A stretch of 42,231 nt of DNA from Magnetococcales bacterium (GCA_015228975.1 JADGCN010000017.1:1-42231); one strand, 5' to 3'; numbered from the stretch's first letter, positions 17,834 through 26,207 are shown. The notes: a model not told the origin generated them from the sequence alone. A program made the numbers and translations.

Positions 17834-19336
17834 TCAGACGATACCCTTGTTGGTGCCGAGTTGGATGGCATTACTTACGAGTTGGTGAACCCCCCCGACG
17901 GTATCCATGGGAATGCCGTACATGGGCAGGATTTTGTTAAACTGCGCCTTGCAGATGGCACAGATAAGCGCCAGGAAATTCACCTTATGCTCATCCATGA
18001 CCCGCTTCAAAGCGGTTACACGTGGCATGGCCCCCTTGATGCGCAAATCCATCAATTCATCCGTCAAGAGTCCGCCACCACCACCGCAACATAAGGTTTT
18101 TTCATGGATGGTATCCTCATCCATATCCACAAAATGATTACAGGTTGCCCGTATTAAATCCCGGGGAATGGTGAACTGTCCGCCCGGATGGGATCCCATG
18201 CGTGATGCGCGGGCCACGTTACAGGAGTCGTGCATGGTGACCACATAGGCATCATTGGCCTCCTTGTCGAAGGTCAAAGCACCCTTTTGTATCAGGTCGT
18301 GGGTGAATTCACAGATGTGCTGGGGTACGGGGTAGCGCGGGTCCAAATAATCAAAAGGTCCGTTCAAGGTATTCCAAAAGCTGTAGGCAACACGCCAAGC
18401 ATGGCCACATTCGCCCACCACGATGCGCTTGACTTTCAAGGCACGCGCTTGTTCGGCAACCCGTTTGGCAATTTTTTTCTTTTGCTCAAAGCTGCCGATG
18501 AACATGCCAAAGTTGGCGGCTTCAGAGGCGTAGGAGCTGATTGTGTAGGAGATGCCCGCTTGGTGAAACACCTTGGCATAGCCCATGAGCGACTGGATAT
18601 GGGGTTCACTGAAAAAGTCGGCTGACGGGGTGATCAACAGGACTTCCGCACCCTCCTGATCCAGGGGCAGTTTGATTTCGTGGCCGGTATTTTCCAGCAT
18701 GTCATCTTCGAGGAACTGCAAGGTACCCGACAAGGCCGGCTTGGGGATTCCAAGGTTGTTGCCAATATCATGGACCTTATTGACGATCTCGGCGGTATAT
18801 TTGTGCCCCACACCGATGGCGTCCATGATTTCCCTGGCTGCCATGGATATTTCAGCGGTATCGATGCCGTAAGGACAGAAAACCGAGCAGCGGCGGCATT
18901 GCGAGCATTGGTGATAATAGGTAAACCACTGCTTCAAGGTTTCTTCATCGAAATCCCTGGCCTTGACCAACCCCGGGAACATGCGACCTCCAACGGTGAA
19001 ATACCGGCGATAAACACTGCGCATAAGCTCTGCGCGTTGTACCGGCATGTTGTTGGGATCGCCGGTGCCGAGGAAGTAGTGGCATTTATCGGTACAGGCA
19101 CCGCATTTGACGCAAATATCCATGTAGACCTGGAGGGAGCGGTATTTTTTCAGCATCTCCCCCATTTTTTCCACAGCGCGTTTTTCCCAGTCTGGAACCC
19201 TGGCTTCAGGAAAACCAAGTGGCTTCATGTGTTTTTCCGTAGCCGGGTAGGGCGCCAAGTGGCCCATGCTGCCCGGTTTCAGGGCAGGGGTCTTGATGTC
19301 ATCCAGGAGTTCGGGAACCTCGTGATCGTGGGCCAT
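17834..19336 (-). CDS. dsrK: DsrK, Fe-S subunit of the DsrMK(JOP) membrane complex (500 aa)
   Basis: HdrD-like iron-sulfur protein that handles DsrC trisulfide/thiols together with cytochrome DsrM. Two 4Fe-4S ferredoxin motifs are visible: C75/C78/C81/C85 (CVKCGACTDKC) and C144/C147/C150/C154 (CSQCRRCSVFC). The CCG-type catalytic half has CGHAWR (C310), HDSCNVAR (C372), CCGGGGG (C416-C417) and CAIC (C459, C462). The ATG at 19336 has AAGGAA upstream. It follows dsrM by 59 bases in the same direction. No dsrJ, O or P follows; rph comes next. Known members occur in both sulfite reducers and sulfur oxidisers, so direction of flux cannot be told from this gene alone. Confidence 0.93.
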   Translation of the reverse strand: MAHDHEVPELLDDIKTPALKPGSMGHLAPYPATEKHMKPLGFPEARVPDWEKRAVEKMGEMLKKYRSLQVYMDICVKCGACTDKCHYFLGTGDPNNMPVQRAELMRSVYRRYFTVGGRMFPGLVKARDFDEETLKQWFTYYHQCSQCRRCSVFCPYGIDTAEISMAAREIMDAIGVGHKYTAEIVNKVHDIGNNLGIPKPALSGTLQFLEDDMLENTGHEIKLPLDQEGAEVLLITPSADFFSEPHIQSLMGYAKVFHQAGISYTISSYASEAANFGMFIGSFEQKKKIAKRVAEQARALKVKRIVVGECGHAWRVAYSFWNTLNGPFDYLDPRYPVPQHICEFTHDLIQKGALTFDKEANDAYVVTMHDSCNVARASRMGSHPGGQFTIPRDLIRATCNHFVDMDEDTIHEKTLCCGGGGGLLTDELMDLRIKGAMPRVTALKRVMDEHKVNFLALICAICKAQFNKILPMYGIPMDTVGGVHQLVSNAIQLGTNKGIV

Positions 19337-19395
19337 CGGTGATTCCTTGCAAAATGTGACGATGGAAGGAGGCTTGATAAAGAGACGTTACGCGG

Positions 19396-20109
19396 TCAAT
19401 CGCGATTCCAGGGATTGATGTGCCGTTTTTCCCTTGGGTTGTCCACTTGATTTCGGCTGGGACTGAAAAAAATCCCATCCATGTGCATGAGTTTGCTAAA
19501 GGGGATGATCAGTAGCAAAACGGCAACCATGATGAGATGCAGGATGAACAACACATCTCCCGGGCCGGTCACGGAGAGTGTGGCTTCGGGTGAGGTCCAC
19601 AGGGTGGTCATGGCACGTTTGATGGCGATGATATCGGGTCTCAGGACATAGTCCATCAACAGGCCGGAACCGCCGATTCCCAAAAACAGGAGCAGGATCA
19701 GGTGGTCTGCTATGGAGGAGATATGGCGAACCCGGTCGATGAGGATGCGCCTGGCCATCAGGAGCGTCAAAGCCCCGACCATGGCAAATCCTGCCAGTTT
19801 GCCGATAATTTGATATTCTTCAAAATAGGGTGGCATGGTTTCAAAGAAGTAACGGATATGACGGATCAGTACCAGGAGCATGGTGACGTGAAAGGCATAC
19901 CCGAGAGCCCACAACAATTTATCCGCTTTGAACAGGCTTTCAAAGAAGACGACTTCACGCATGAGACGCATTTTGACCCCGATATAAGTTACCGGGGCTG
20001 GTGTCGTGGGGATGAGGAGCGGGGCCGGGGATCGGGCGTACAGGGCAATTTTCCATACAAACCCGGCGACGAAAACCACAAGTACGGCGTAGGTAAGGAA
20101 GGTCAGCAT
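19396..20109 (-). CDS. dsrM: DsrM, membrane cytochrome b subunit (237 aa)
   Basis: NarI-like integral membrane cytochrome b, the quinone-interacting partner of DsrK. Five or so hydrophobic helices are seen, starting with MLTFLTYAVLVVFVAGFVW. Histidines that could hold heme are in YAFHVTMLLVLIRHIRYF and in LHLIMVAVLLLIIPFSKLMHM. The ATG at 20109 has AAGGTGG upstream. The length of 237 residues matches the short DsrM form of sulfur oxidisers better than longer versions. It is encoded directly before dsrK; DsrC is encoded 439 bases upstream. Confidence 0.9.
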   Translation of the reverse strand: MLTFLTYAVLVVFVAGFVWKIALYARSPAPLLIPTTPAPVTYIGVKMRLMREVVFFESLFKADKLLWALGYAFHVTMLLVLIRHIRYFFETMPPYFEEYQIIGKLAGFAMVGALTLLMARRILIDRVRHISSIADHLILLLFLGIGGSGLLMDYVLRPDIIAIKRAMTTLWTSPEATLSVTGPGDVLFILHLIMVAVLLLIIPFSKLMHMDGIFFSPSRNQVDNPREKRHINPWNRD

Positions 20110-20548
20110 CCGGCTTATCCACCTTAAAAGAGGGAAGATGATCGTTCAAGATTGGCTGCAAGCCATTCCCGAAACCGGGGAAACACCTGCAAAGCCCAAA
20201 ATGTCAAAACTATTAAGTTAACAAATCCAAAGAATAAAATCTACACATTACCCCTGGATGCGGTATGGTTCCGTCAGGGGTTCATGTTGCGTTCCGGCTC
20301 CACCTGTGATGCCGGCGCCCCGCCCGCGCCATGCTCCACCACCCCTATCCCGACTTGTCAAAAAGCGAAAACGGGAAGGAATTACTACCATTGATCCCAG
20401 TGTACACGTCATCCCTGGGGATTGACCAACGACTGAGGCACTCCTCGGACTTGGGGGCTTATTCCTCCAGATTTTTGTTGGAATCCTCGGGCTTCTCCCA
20501 TGGAATGATATCGTATGAGGCTGGGGAGAAGCCCGGGTTTTGACGGAC
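20110..20548. other. 439-base spacer between dsrM and dsrC
   Basis: No gene is supported on either strand; the open frames here are short and composition-biased. It contains the long inverted repeat at 20489-20534, close behind the dsrC stop on the minus strand. The gap is long for genes expected to be co-transcribed and leaves room for a separate dsrMK promoter, which I could not identify convincingly. Confidence 0.6.
20489..20534 (-). terminator. Long hairpin just downstream of dsrC
   Basis: GGGCTTCTCCC (20489-20499) and GGGAGAAGCCC (20524-20534) are perfect 11-base complements. The stem can extend by about three more pairs outward (CTC/GGG with one wobble). The loop is about 24 bases. It sits 14 bases past the dsrC stop on the minus strand. 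There is no poly-U tract on the dsrC-downstream side, so it could be an mRNA-stabilising 3' hairpin or partial attenuator, not a classical terminator. Confidence 0.55.
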
Positions 20549-20884
20549 TTAGACGCAGCCGGTGGGCTTGGGAAGTCCGGCGATCTTGCAGGCTTGTTTC
20601 GCAGGTCCACCCGGATAAAGATCATAAAGATATTTGGTGTTACCCTTGTCTTTACCAAGCTTTTTGCCAATGGCTTTGGTAAGGATCCGAATCATGGGCG
20701 CGATTTTGTATTCTTCATAATATTCACGAAGGAAATTAACGACCTCCCAATGATTTTCGGACATGTCGACATTTTCCTGCTTGGCGACGTAGGCCGCTAC
20801 CTCTTCATTCCAGTCAGAAAGGTTGATCAGGTATCCATCCTCATCGGTTTCGTAGGTACGGCCATTAAGTTCAAAGCTTGGCAT
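20549..20884 (-). CDS. dsrC: DsrC, sulfur-carrier protein (111 aa)
   Basis: Small soluble protein that carries sulfur from DsrAB (or as a persulfide acceptor) as a trisulfide between two C-terminal cysteines. Both are present: C99 and the penultimate C110, spaced by 10 residues (CKIAGLPKPTGCV). This distinguishes DsrC from TusE, which has only the last Cys. The body motifs (GYLINLSDWNEEVA, HWEVVNFLREYYEEYKIAP, GNTKYLYDLYPGGPAKQAC) are family-typical. The ATG at 20884 has AAGGAG 9 bases upstream; an in-frame TTG at 20893 lies too close to that site. dsrM and dsrK lie downstream. dsrC may be expressed more strongly than these because of the hairpin behind it. Confidence 0.95.
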   Translation of the reverse strand: MPSFELNGRTYETDEDGYLINLSDWNEEVAAYVAKQENVDMSENHWEVVNFLREYYEEYKIAPMIRILTKAIGKKLGKDKGNTKYLYDLYPGGPAKQACKIAGLPKPTGCV

Positions 20885-21016
20885 AATAAACAACTCCTTG
20901 GATTTAAGAGGTTTTTCGATACCGCAGGCGATTGCGTCCGGGTGTCATACGAAACTTGCCCCCTCTGGCGGGGTTTGACCCAGCCATTTTCTTAATGAGG
21001 GCATCAGGGCAACATC

Positions 21017-21044
21017 AGTATATCATGGATCACTTGACCGGCAA
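21017..21044 (-). promoter_or_regulatory. Candidate promoter for dsrC
   Basis: On the minus strand, TTGCCG (21044-21039), a 16-base spacer and TATACT (21022-21017) resemble a sigma-70 promoter. Match is moderate and not tested. Confidence 0.35.
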
Positions 21045-21131
21045 GGAGCCATGGATAGTCACGAAGGCCAGTCCACACAAACAACACATCAAACTCGTCC
21101 CAATACTAATCAATGGGGGCATAAAGTTCAA

Positions 21132-21195
21132 GGTTGCTTGTCGTGACCTGTGAAGAATTCATAACGATGAATTGACATTTGCCGCTCAAGCAACC
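21132..21195. repeat. 9-bp inverted repeat flanking a -35 box in the dsrC/ferredoxin intergenic region
   Basis: GGTTGCTTG (21132-21140) and CAAGCAACC (21187-21195) are exact inverse complements separated by 46 bases. The second arm overlaps the spacer of the candidate ferredoxin promoter. This could be a split operator or chance; no regulator gene is adjacent. Confidence 0.45.
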
Positions 21196-21200
21196 AAAAT
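21172..21200 (+). promoter_or_regulatory. Candidate promoter for the [2Fe-2S] ferredoxin gene
   Basis: A perfect -35 TTGACA (21172-21177), a 17-base spacer and CAAAAT (21195-21200, 4 of 6 to consensus). The ferredoxin ATG is at 21277, giving a leader of about 70 nt. Confidence 0.4.
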
Positions 21201-21276
21201 CACGGTTCGTTGATTGACCACACGAATCTCAAGCGTCTGTTTTCGCAGACCTACGATAATCAGGAGTTCAAGAAAC

Positions 21277-21585
21277 ATGAAACCCAAACACCATATCTTT
21301 GTCTGTATGAATCAAAGACCTGCCGGGCATCCCCGGGGTTCCTGCGGATCGGTGGGCGCGGGCAGTATCTACGAAGCCCTTGCGGGCGAGGTGGAAAAAC
21401 GGGGACTGTTTGAAAAGGTTCAGGTTACCGGGACCTTCTGCATGGGACCATGCGACAGGGGACCAACCGTAGTGGTCTATCCCGATGGTGTATGGTACGG
21501 TCGGGTCAAACCCGAAGACGTCAAAGCCATTTTCGACGAACATCTGGACCAGGGAAAGCCGGTTGAGCGTCTGCGACTGAGCTGA
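21277..21585 (+). CDS. [2Fe-2S] thioredoxin-like ferredoxin (102 aa)
   Basis: Shethna-type small ferredoxin with the four ligand cysteines C10, C23, C55 and C59 (FVCMNQRPAGHPRGSC and FCMGPCDRGP). Members shuttle electrons in the cytoplasm. The ATG at 21277 has AGGAG in the preceding bases; the longer frame from 21214 lacks a site. It is divergent from dsrC, so a role as donor or acceptor in the sulfur pathway is plausible but only inferred from position. The epimerase gene follows after 64 bases. Confidence 0.9.
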   Translation: MKPKHHIFVCMNQRPAGHPRGSCGSVGAGSIYEALAGEVEKRGLFEKVQVTGTFCMGPCDRGPTVVVYPDGVWYGRVKPEDVKAIFDEHLDQGKPVERLRLS

Positions 21586-21649
21586 TGGCTCGGAAGACGG
21601 AAGGGATTATGATTGGTTACGTAACTCTGTCCCCGGGTACATTCTCCTG

Positions 21650-22594
21650 ATGGCGCTCTATCTGGTCACCGGGGGATGCGGGTTTATCGGTTCGCATTTG
21701 ACGGATGCCCTGGTTGCCCGAGGGGACAGGGTGCGCGTTTTGGACGACCTGTCCACAGGTCGCAGGGAAAATTTACCCGATGGGGTGGAAGTGCTGTTGG
21801 GTGATGTGGCCGACGCAGGTGCTGTCGCTCAAGCCATGACCGGGGTTTCCGGCTGCTGGCATCTGGCGGCTGTCGCATCGGTGGCCCGCTCCACGGAGGA
21901 GTGGGTCAACACCCATCGCACCAACCAAACCGGCTCGATCCAGGTTTTCAATGCGGCCCGCCACGCAGGACCGGGTCGGACCCCCATTCCTGTGGTTTAT
22001 GCTTCGTCTGCGGCGGTCTATGGCGACAATCCGCACATCCCTCTGGCGGAAACCTGCCAACCCCGTCCCCTCACCGCCTATGGGGCCGACAAGTTGGGCT
22101 CCGAATTGCACGCAGCCGTGGCAACCCGGGTGCATGGCGTTCCCACGGTGGGGTTGCGATTCTTTAATGTGTTCGGACCCCGTCAGGATCCCCATTCCCC
22201 TTATTCGGGCGTCATATCAATTTTTGCCGCCAAAATATTGGCTGGTCAGCCCATAACCATTTTCGGAGATGGGGAGCAAACCCGGGATTTTATCCATGTG
22301 AGCGACGTTGTGCATTTTTTGCTTGCAGGAATGGGTCGGGGGCGAGACAATCCAGAGGTCTACAACGTTTGCACCGGTCGGCAAACATCCCTGAACCGGT
22401 TGGTCGCGATCTTGTTGAAGGAGTCCGGTACAAAAGTGCCTATCATCTATTCCAGCCCCAGACCCGGGGACATTCGCCACTCTCTCGGCGATCCGCAGTT
22501 CGCTATCAACGCCCTTGAACGGGTTGCCCGGCAGGATATGGCCGCTGGCCTGGGTAGCTTGTTGTCCTACCTGAGTTCCGGGAGTGCCCCATGA
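21650..22594 (+). CDS. NAD-dependent sugar-nucleotide epimerase (extended SDR, GalE-like, 314 aa)
   Basis: Acts on UDP- or GDP-sugars for envelope polysaccharide, likely as a 4-epimerase. The NAD-binding GxxGxxG is in TGGCGFIGS (7-15), with DDLSTGRRENL following as in UDP-glucose 4-epimerases. The catalytic set is S119/S120 and Y144-x3-K148 (TAYGADKLGSE). Substrate-side stretches are GLRFFNVFGPRQDP and FGDGEQTRDFIHVSDVV. The ATG at 21650 has no strong ribosome site. Its stop overlaps the asmA-family start as ATGA (22591-22594), so the two are coupled. The exact sugar cannot be assigned. Confidence 0.92.
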   Translation: MALYLVTGGCGFIGSHLTDALVARGDRVRVLDDLSTGRRENLPDGVEVLLGDVADAGAVAQAMTGVSGCWHLAAVASVARSTEEWVNTHRTNQTGSIQVFNAARHAGPGRTPIPVVYASSAAVYGDNPHIPLAETCQPRPLTAYGADKLGSELHAAVATRVHGVPTVGLRFFNVFGPRQDPHSPYSGVISIFAAKILAGQPITIFGDGEQTRDFIHVSDVVHFLLAGMGRGRDNPEVYNVCTGRQTSLNRLVAILLKESGTKVPIIYSSPRPGDIRHSLGDPQFAINALERVARQDMAAGLGSLLSYLSSGSAP

Positions 22595-25077
22595 TCAAGA
22601 GGATCCCTTCTGGCATACTCGCTGGATCGATCCTGGCAGCGCTTCTGTTTTTGATGACTCTGCTCGCTTTGCCGGCCTTGCTGGATTCCAATGCCGTCAA
22701 GGGGCAGATCGCCCAGATTTTTAAGAAAAGAACCGGCAGATCCCTGGTCATCGAAGGCGATCTCAAGTTTTCCTTCCTTCCCGAAGCAAAAATTACCCTT
22801 GGCCGTACACACATTGATAATCCAGAGGGATTTTCCCAGCCATCCATGGCCGTATTCCAGGGAGCGACCCTGACGGTACGGGGACTTGGATTGCTTTTCG
22901 GGCAACTGGATGTGCGTGAATTGGCCATCAACGACCTGGAACTGACCCTGGAACGCAATCCCAATGGTGTCACCAATTGGCCCGAACTCCCTGCAGATTT
23001 GATAACGACCACCGAATGGTACCCTTCGCAGACCGGGCAATCGACACCTGACAAATTTGCAGATACCTTGGCGGCGCGAATCGGTCTGGCGGTTTTTGCA
23101 ACCGTTAACAAAGGTGGTATTCAGCTCCAAGGGGCTAAGATCCACTGGCATGACAACATGAAGGGCACCCATTACTCCTTGGATAACGTGGCTGTTGTGA
23201 GTCGCTCTATGGGTGCCGGGGCTCTGGGTTTAGAACTGAACGGCAACTGGAAACGGCATCATGATGATCTGCATGGACGGATCTCGCTGAACTATGATGC
23301 GCACGATAACAACGAAACACTGGATCTGAAACACCTTCACCTGTTCCTGTCCAGCCAATCGAATCAGATTTTTTTGCGCGAGGCGGAGTTCCGGGTTACA
23401 GCGGATGTGACCCTGGATTTGCAGCATCGGCATGTTGTATTACACGATCTTGAGGCGGGTGTTTCCGGGTGGTTCACCCGATATTCCTTGAGAGATTTGG
23501 CAGCGGTCGTCAAGGGGACCGCGGAATGGGATATCGATCAGGCGGTTGGTACCATGGCCGATGCCCGTGTCTCACTCAAGGCCCATTCCGATACCCTGCC
23601 TCCAGCCGGGGTCGATGTTCGCATCCGTTCCGGCCTCAACTGGCAAAGTCAGACGGACGTGTTGACATTGACCGGTCTCCATGCCGAGGGGCCTGCCGCC
23701 ATGCGATTGCAAGGCGATTTTCTTGTTCGGGGTATCAAGGGGGGAGCCGATGCCCTCGCTGTAAACGGTCAATTGCACACCGAACCTTTTGACCCCAAAG
23801 CCTTGTTCATTGCCATGGGACAGCCATTGCCGCGTGTCATGAACACACAAAACCTTGTCAAGGGTGTGTTGGACGCCACCTTCCAGGCTGACAGGAATGG
23901 CCTGCGTGTTGACCCTTTCAAACTTGATTTGGATGCCACCCGGATGGAAGGCAATGTGGTGTGGCAGGGGGTGAGCCATCCTGAAATTCGCTTTGCCGTT
24001 GCCTTGGATCATATTGAAGTTGATCGCTATTGGGGCCTTTTGCCGGGAATCGATAAAACGACTGAAAACAAGCCATTGCTTGCCATGTTGCTTCCCGAGT
24101 TGTCATTGGCGGGCCTGTTTGGCAGATTGCCGAAGGACTTGAATGTCGAAGGATCGCTTACCAGTCAAGCCATGCAGGTGTCGGGGGCGGCGCTGGAAGA
24201 TTTTCAGTTGACCATGAAGGCTGGGGACGGTGTGTTAACTTTGGATCCTTTCCGCTTCAAGCTGTACCAGGGGGAATGGAAACAAAAGATTCAAGTGGAT
24301 AACCGTCTTGCCGATTCCAAGCTCCTGGTTGAAAAGGAAATGAAGGGTATACAGATTCTGCCGTTCCTGTCCGACATCGCTGCGGTGAATTGGTTGTCGG
24401 GAACCATGGATCTTTCGGGTCAGGTGGAGACATCGGGTAAGGATTCTCTTACCGCCCGAAAAAATTTAAAAGGTTCCTATTGGTTGGGAATGAAAAACGG
24501 CCTGTTGCAGGGTGTTGACCTGACGGAATCGATTCGCCAGATCGCCGTTGCCGTGGATGGCCGACCGGCTAAAACAGTCGCTGATGAAACGAGCAGCAGC
24601 CCAGCCCAACCCGGTACGACCCAGCCCAGTACGATGATATCGGAACTGACCGCTACGGCCCGGGTGGGACAGGGTCGGTTGATCAACAATGACCTGCTGG
24701 CGATTTCCCACTCGTCGATCATCAAAGGGAAGGGGGAGGCCAATCTGGTTGACATGTCGGTTGACTACACATTCACTGCCGATGCCCAGGCGGCTTTAAA
24801 GGGGATGAATATACCGTATTGGGATCGTTTGGAGGGGGCGGTTTTGCCGATTCATATCGTTGGTCCCATACCATTGCTTAAAAAGCCCAGTTTGGGTGAA
24901 CCTCAGTTAACGCGCCGGCTTATGGCAGCCAAACAAAGCCATCAAGGCGACAGCAATCCGATTGGGCAATCGCAGCAGCCCTATGTTGATGGACCACCCT
25001 TCTCCAATCCTGTGGTGGACGCAGCCCAGCGCAACCGTCGTCCGATGACGCGTTGGAGTCATGGGCTTTTTCCCTGA
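22591..25077 (+). CDS. AsmA-family protein (828 aa)
   Basis: Large periplasmic protein anchored by one N-terminal hydrophobic helix (about residues 8-30, ILAGSILAALLFLMTLLALP). The AsmA signature region follows: RTGRSLVIEGDLKFSFLPEAK, IDNPEGFSQPSMAVFQ, LFGQLDVRELAIND, ERNPNGVTNW (each a separate stretch). The C-terminal part has AsmA_2-like sequence (SYWLGMKNGLLQGVDLTESI; RLINNDLLAISHSSIIKGKG). AsmA-like proteins are thought to form grooves for phospholipid transport to the outer membrane. The final 60 residues are low complexity. It is coupled by ATGA to the epimerase gene. Confidence 0.9.
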   Translation: MIKRIPSGILAGSILAALLFLMTLLALPALLDSNAVKGQIAQIFKKRTGRSLVIEGDLKFSFLPEAKITLGRTHIDNPEGFSQPSMAVFQGATLTVRGLGLLFGQLDVRELAINDLELTLERNPNGVTNWPELPADLITTTEWYPSQTGQSTPDKFADTLAARIGLAVFATVNKGGIQLQGAKIHWHDNMKGTHYSLDNVAVVSRSMGAGALGLELNGNWKRHHDDLHGRISLNYDAHDNNETLDLKHLHLFLSSQSNQIFLREAEFRVTADVTLDLQHRHVVLHDLEAGVSGWFTRYSLRDLAAVVKGTAEWDIDQAVGTMADARVSLKAHSDTLPPAGVDVRIRSGLNWQSQTDVLTLTGLHAEGPAAMRLQGDFLVRGIKGGADALAVNGQLHTEPFDPKALFIAMGQPLPRVMNTQNLVKGVLDATFQADRNGLRVDPFKLDLDATRMEGNVVWQGVSHPEIRFAVALDHIEVDRYWGLLPGIDKTTENKPLLAMLLPELSLAGLFGRLPKDLNVEGSLTSQAMQVSGAALEDFQLTMKAGDGVLTLDPFRFKLYQGEWKQKIQVDNRLADSKLLVEKEMKGIQILPFLSDIAAVNWLSGTMDLSGQVETSGKDSLTARKNLKGSYWLGMKNGLLQGVDLTESIRQIAVAVDGRPAKTVADETSSSPAQPGTTQPSTMISELTATARVGQGRLINNDLLAISHSSIIKGKGEANLVDMSVDYTFTADAQAALKGMNIPYWDRLEGAVLPIHIVGPIPLLKKPSLGEPQLTRRLMAAKQSHQGDSNPIGQSQQPYVDGPPFSNPVVDAAQRNRRPMTRWSHGLFP

Positions 25078-25258
25078 TTGCGTGCTGATTCCAGCTTGCC
25101 GATTTTTAGGATATTCATAATCCCAGCCTGGGGTATCCATTAACCAGGATCCCGATCTCAAATGCCAGACAGCGCTGGTCCGGTGATATGGGTACCCCAG
25201 AGCAACGATTGCACGGTTCCGGTTTATCAACGAAGGGAACCTTGCAGAACGCATCCGC

Positions 25259-25990
25259 TCACCAAGTACGTGGTACAAACTTTCCATCATTGGCCAACTT
25301 GACGCTGTCGCCGGACTGGACGATGACGAACAGCCCTTGGTTCATGGCGAATTGATCGACATCGTTATCAATCAAGATGCCGGCTACAGCACCCATCACC
25401 CGTGCGCCACCTTCGCCTTCATAGAACTCCTTGAACTCGCGCACCCGTTTCAGATGATCGCGAACATCCTCGGCGGTCAGGCGACTCTTGACCTCCACCA
25501 GGATAACGTAGTCGGTATTGACCACCATCAGGTCAATTTCCATACGGCGACTGCCGTCCAGGCTTTTTGCCTTGACCCGGGGCGAGACACGATGCACCGG
25601 GATACCCCGTTCGACAAACAGGGTCTCACAGGCGGGAGCCACAATGCCTTCGACAAATTCACCCCACCGGCTACCCAGGTTGCCAACCTGCCGGCTGACC
25701 TCCTTGACCAAGCGGTCGGTCTCCTTTATTTGCTGGTCGGTCTCCTGCAACTGCCGGTCGGTCTTCTGCAACTGCCGGTCGGTCTCCTTGATTTGAGCGG
25801 AAACTTCTCTAATCTGTTGCCAGGTCTCTTGGATCTCACGGTCGGCTTCCTGGGCTCTACGGTCGGTTTCCTGGAATCTACGGTCGAGTTCCGCTCTTCG
25901 TTCACGGTCTTCTCGGACCATTTCTTGGAACTTACGGTCGGTTTCCTGGAACATTCTCCAGACGTCATCAAAGGTTACGGCTTGCGACAT
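25259..25990 (-). CDS. DUF3782-like protein: coiled-coil repeats plus PD-(D/E)XK-like nuclease fold (243 aa)
   Basis: The N-terminal half (about 1-110) is a charged coiled coil with a recurring seven-residue unit (TDRQLQK, TDRQLQE, TDQQIKE, TDRLVKE), while the C-terminal half has MEIDLMVVNTDYVILVEVKSRL-like core strands: an acidic D before E-V-K, as in PD-(D/E)XK folds. Families such as DUF3782 have this build and no established function. The start ATG is at 25990. The gene stands alone, with an AT-rich gap to the permease gene and the asmA gene converging from the other side. The repeat encodes near-identical 21-bp DNA units that may expand or contract. Confidence 0.75.
   Translation of the reverse strand: MSQAVTFDDVWRMFQETDRKFQEMVREDRERRAELDRRFQETDRRAQEADREIQETWQQIREVSAQIKETDRQLQKTDRQLQETDQQIKETDRLVKEVSRQVGNLGSRWGEFVEGIVAPACETLFVERGIPVHRVSPRVKAKSLDGSRRMEIDLMVVNTDYVILVEVKSRLTAEDVRDHLKRVREFKEFYEGEGGARVMGAVAGILIDNDVDQFAMNQGLFVIVQSGDSVKLANDGKFVPRTW
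25711..25955. repeat. Tandem 21-bp-type repeats in the DUF3782-like gene
   Basis: The unit around CGGTCGGTCTCCTGCAACTGC recurs at 21-base spacing in 25711-25795 with small changes, and looser copies (TACGGTCGGTTTCCTGGAA) continue to 25955. Period 21 keeps the frame and the coiled-coil heptad phase. Confidence 0.75.
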
Positions 25991-26121
25991 AACAACATCT
26001 CCTGTTCATGGTGTTATCGACTGTAGGATACCCGGTTTGTCCGTCATAGGGAATTCATTATTCCGTTCTTGATTGTCACACTCATCAAGTGGCGAATAAT
26101 TATTTTTATTTGCCATATAAT

Positions 26122-26151
26122 TTGACAAATATAATATTAAATATATATAAT
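26122..26151 (+). promoter_or_regulatory. Perfect-consensus sigma-70-like promoter sequence in an AT-rich gap
   Basis: TTGACA (26122-26127), an 18-base spacer and TATAAT (26146-26151) lie on the plus strand. No gene on the plus strand follows; transcription would run antisense into the AEC permease gene (26208-27119). It may be a chance match in a very AT-rich stretch. A 15-codon frame at 26158 (MLCRIRQIAK...) has no ribosome site. Confidence 0.4.
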
Positions 26152-26207
26152 AATTAAATGTTGTGTAGAATACGGCAGATTGCAAAGTTTTTAATTGCGA
26201 GTTAGTA

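Larger units (their letters stand above)
20885..21276. other. 392-base divergent intergenic region between dsrC and the ferredoxin gene
   Basis: Contains candidate promoters for both directions and an inverted repeat (listed separately). The dsrC leader would be about 125 nt if the listed minus-strand promoter is used; it has a modest stem (CCCC/GGGG at about 20959-20973). Nothing else is visible. Confidence 0.6.

Noticed and set aside
20152-20394. 80-codon plus-strand frame in the dsrM-dsrC gap
   Set aside because: No ribosome site, odd composition and no family resemblance.
24907-25290. 127-codon minus-strand frame over the asmA end and its downstream gap, with two similar stretches (VALGYPYHR/VALGCVHHR)
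   Set aside because: The DNA similarity between the two stretches is low (about two thirds over 32 bases) and the frame overlaps asmA; possibly a small intergenic repeat but not supported.
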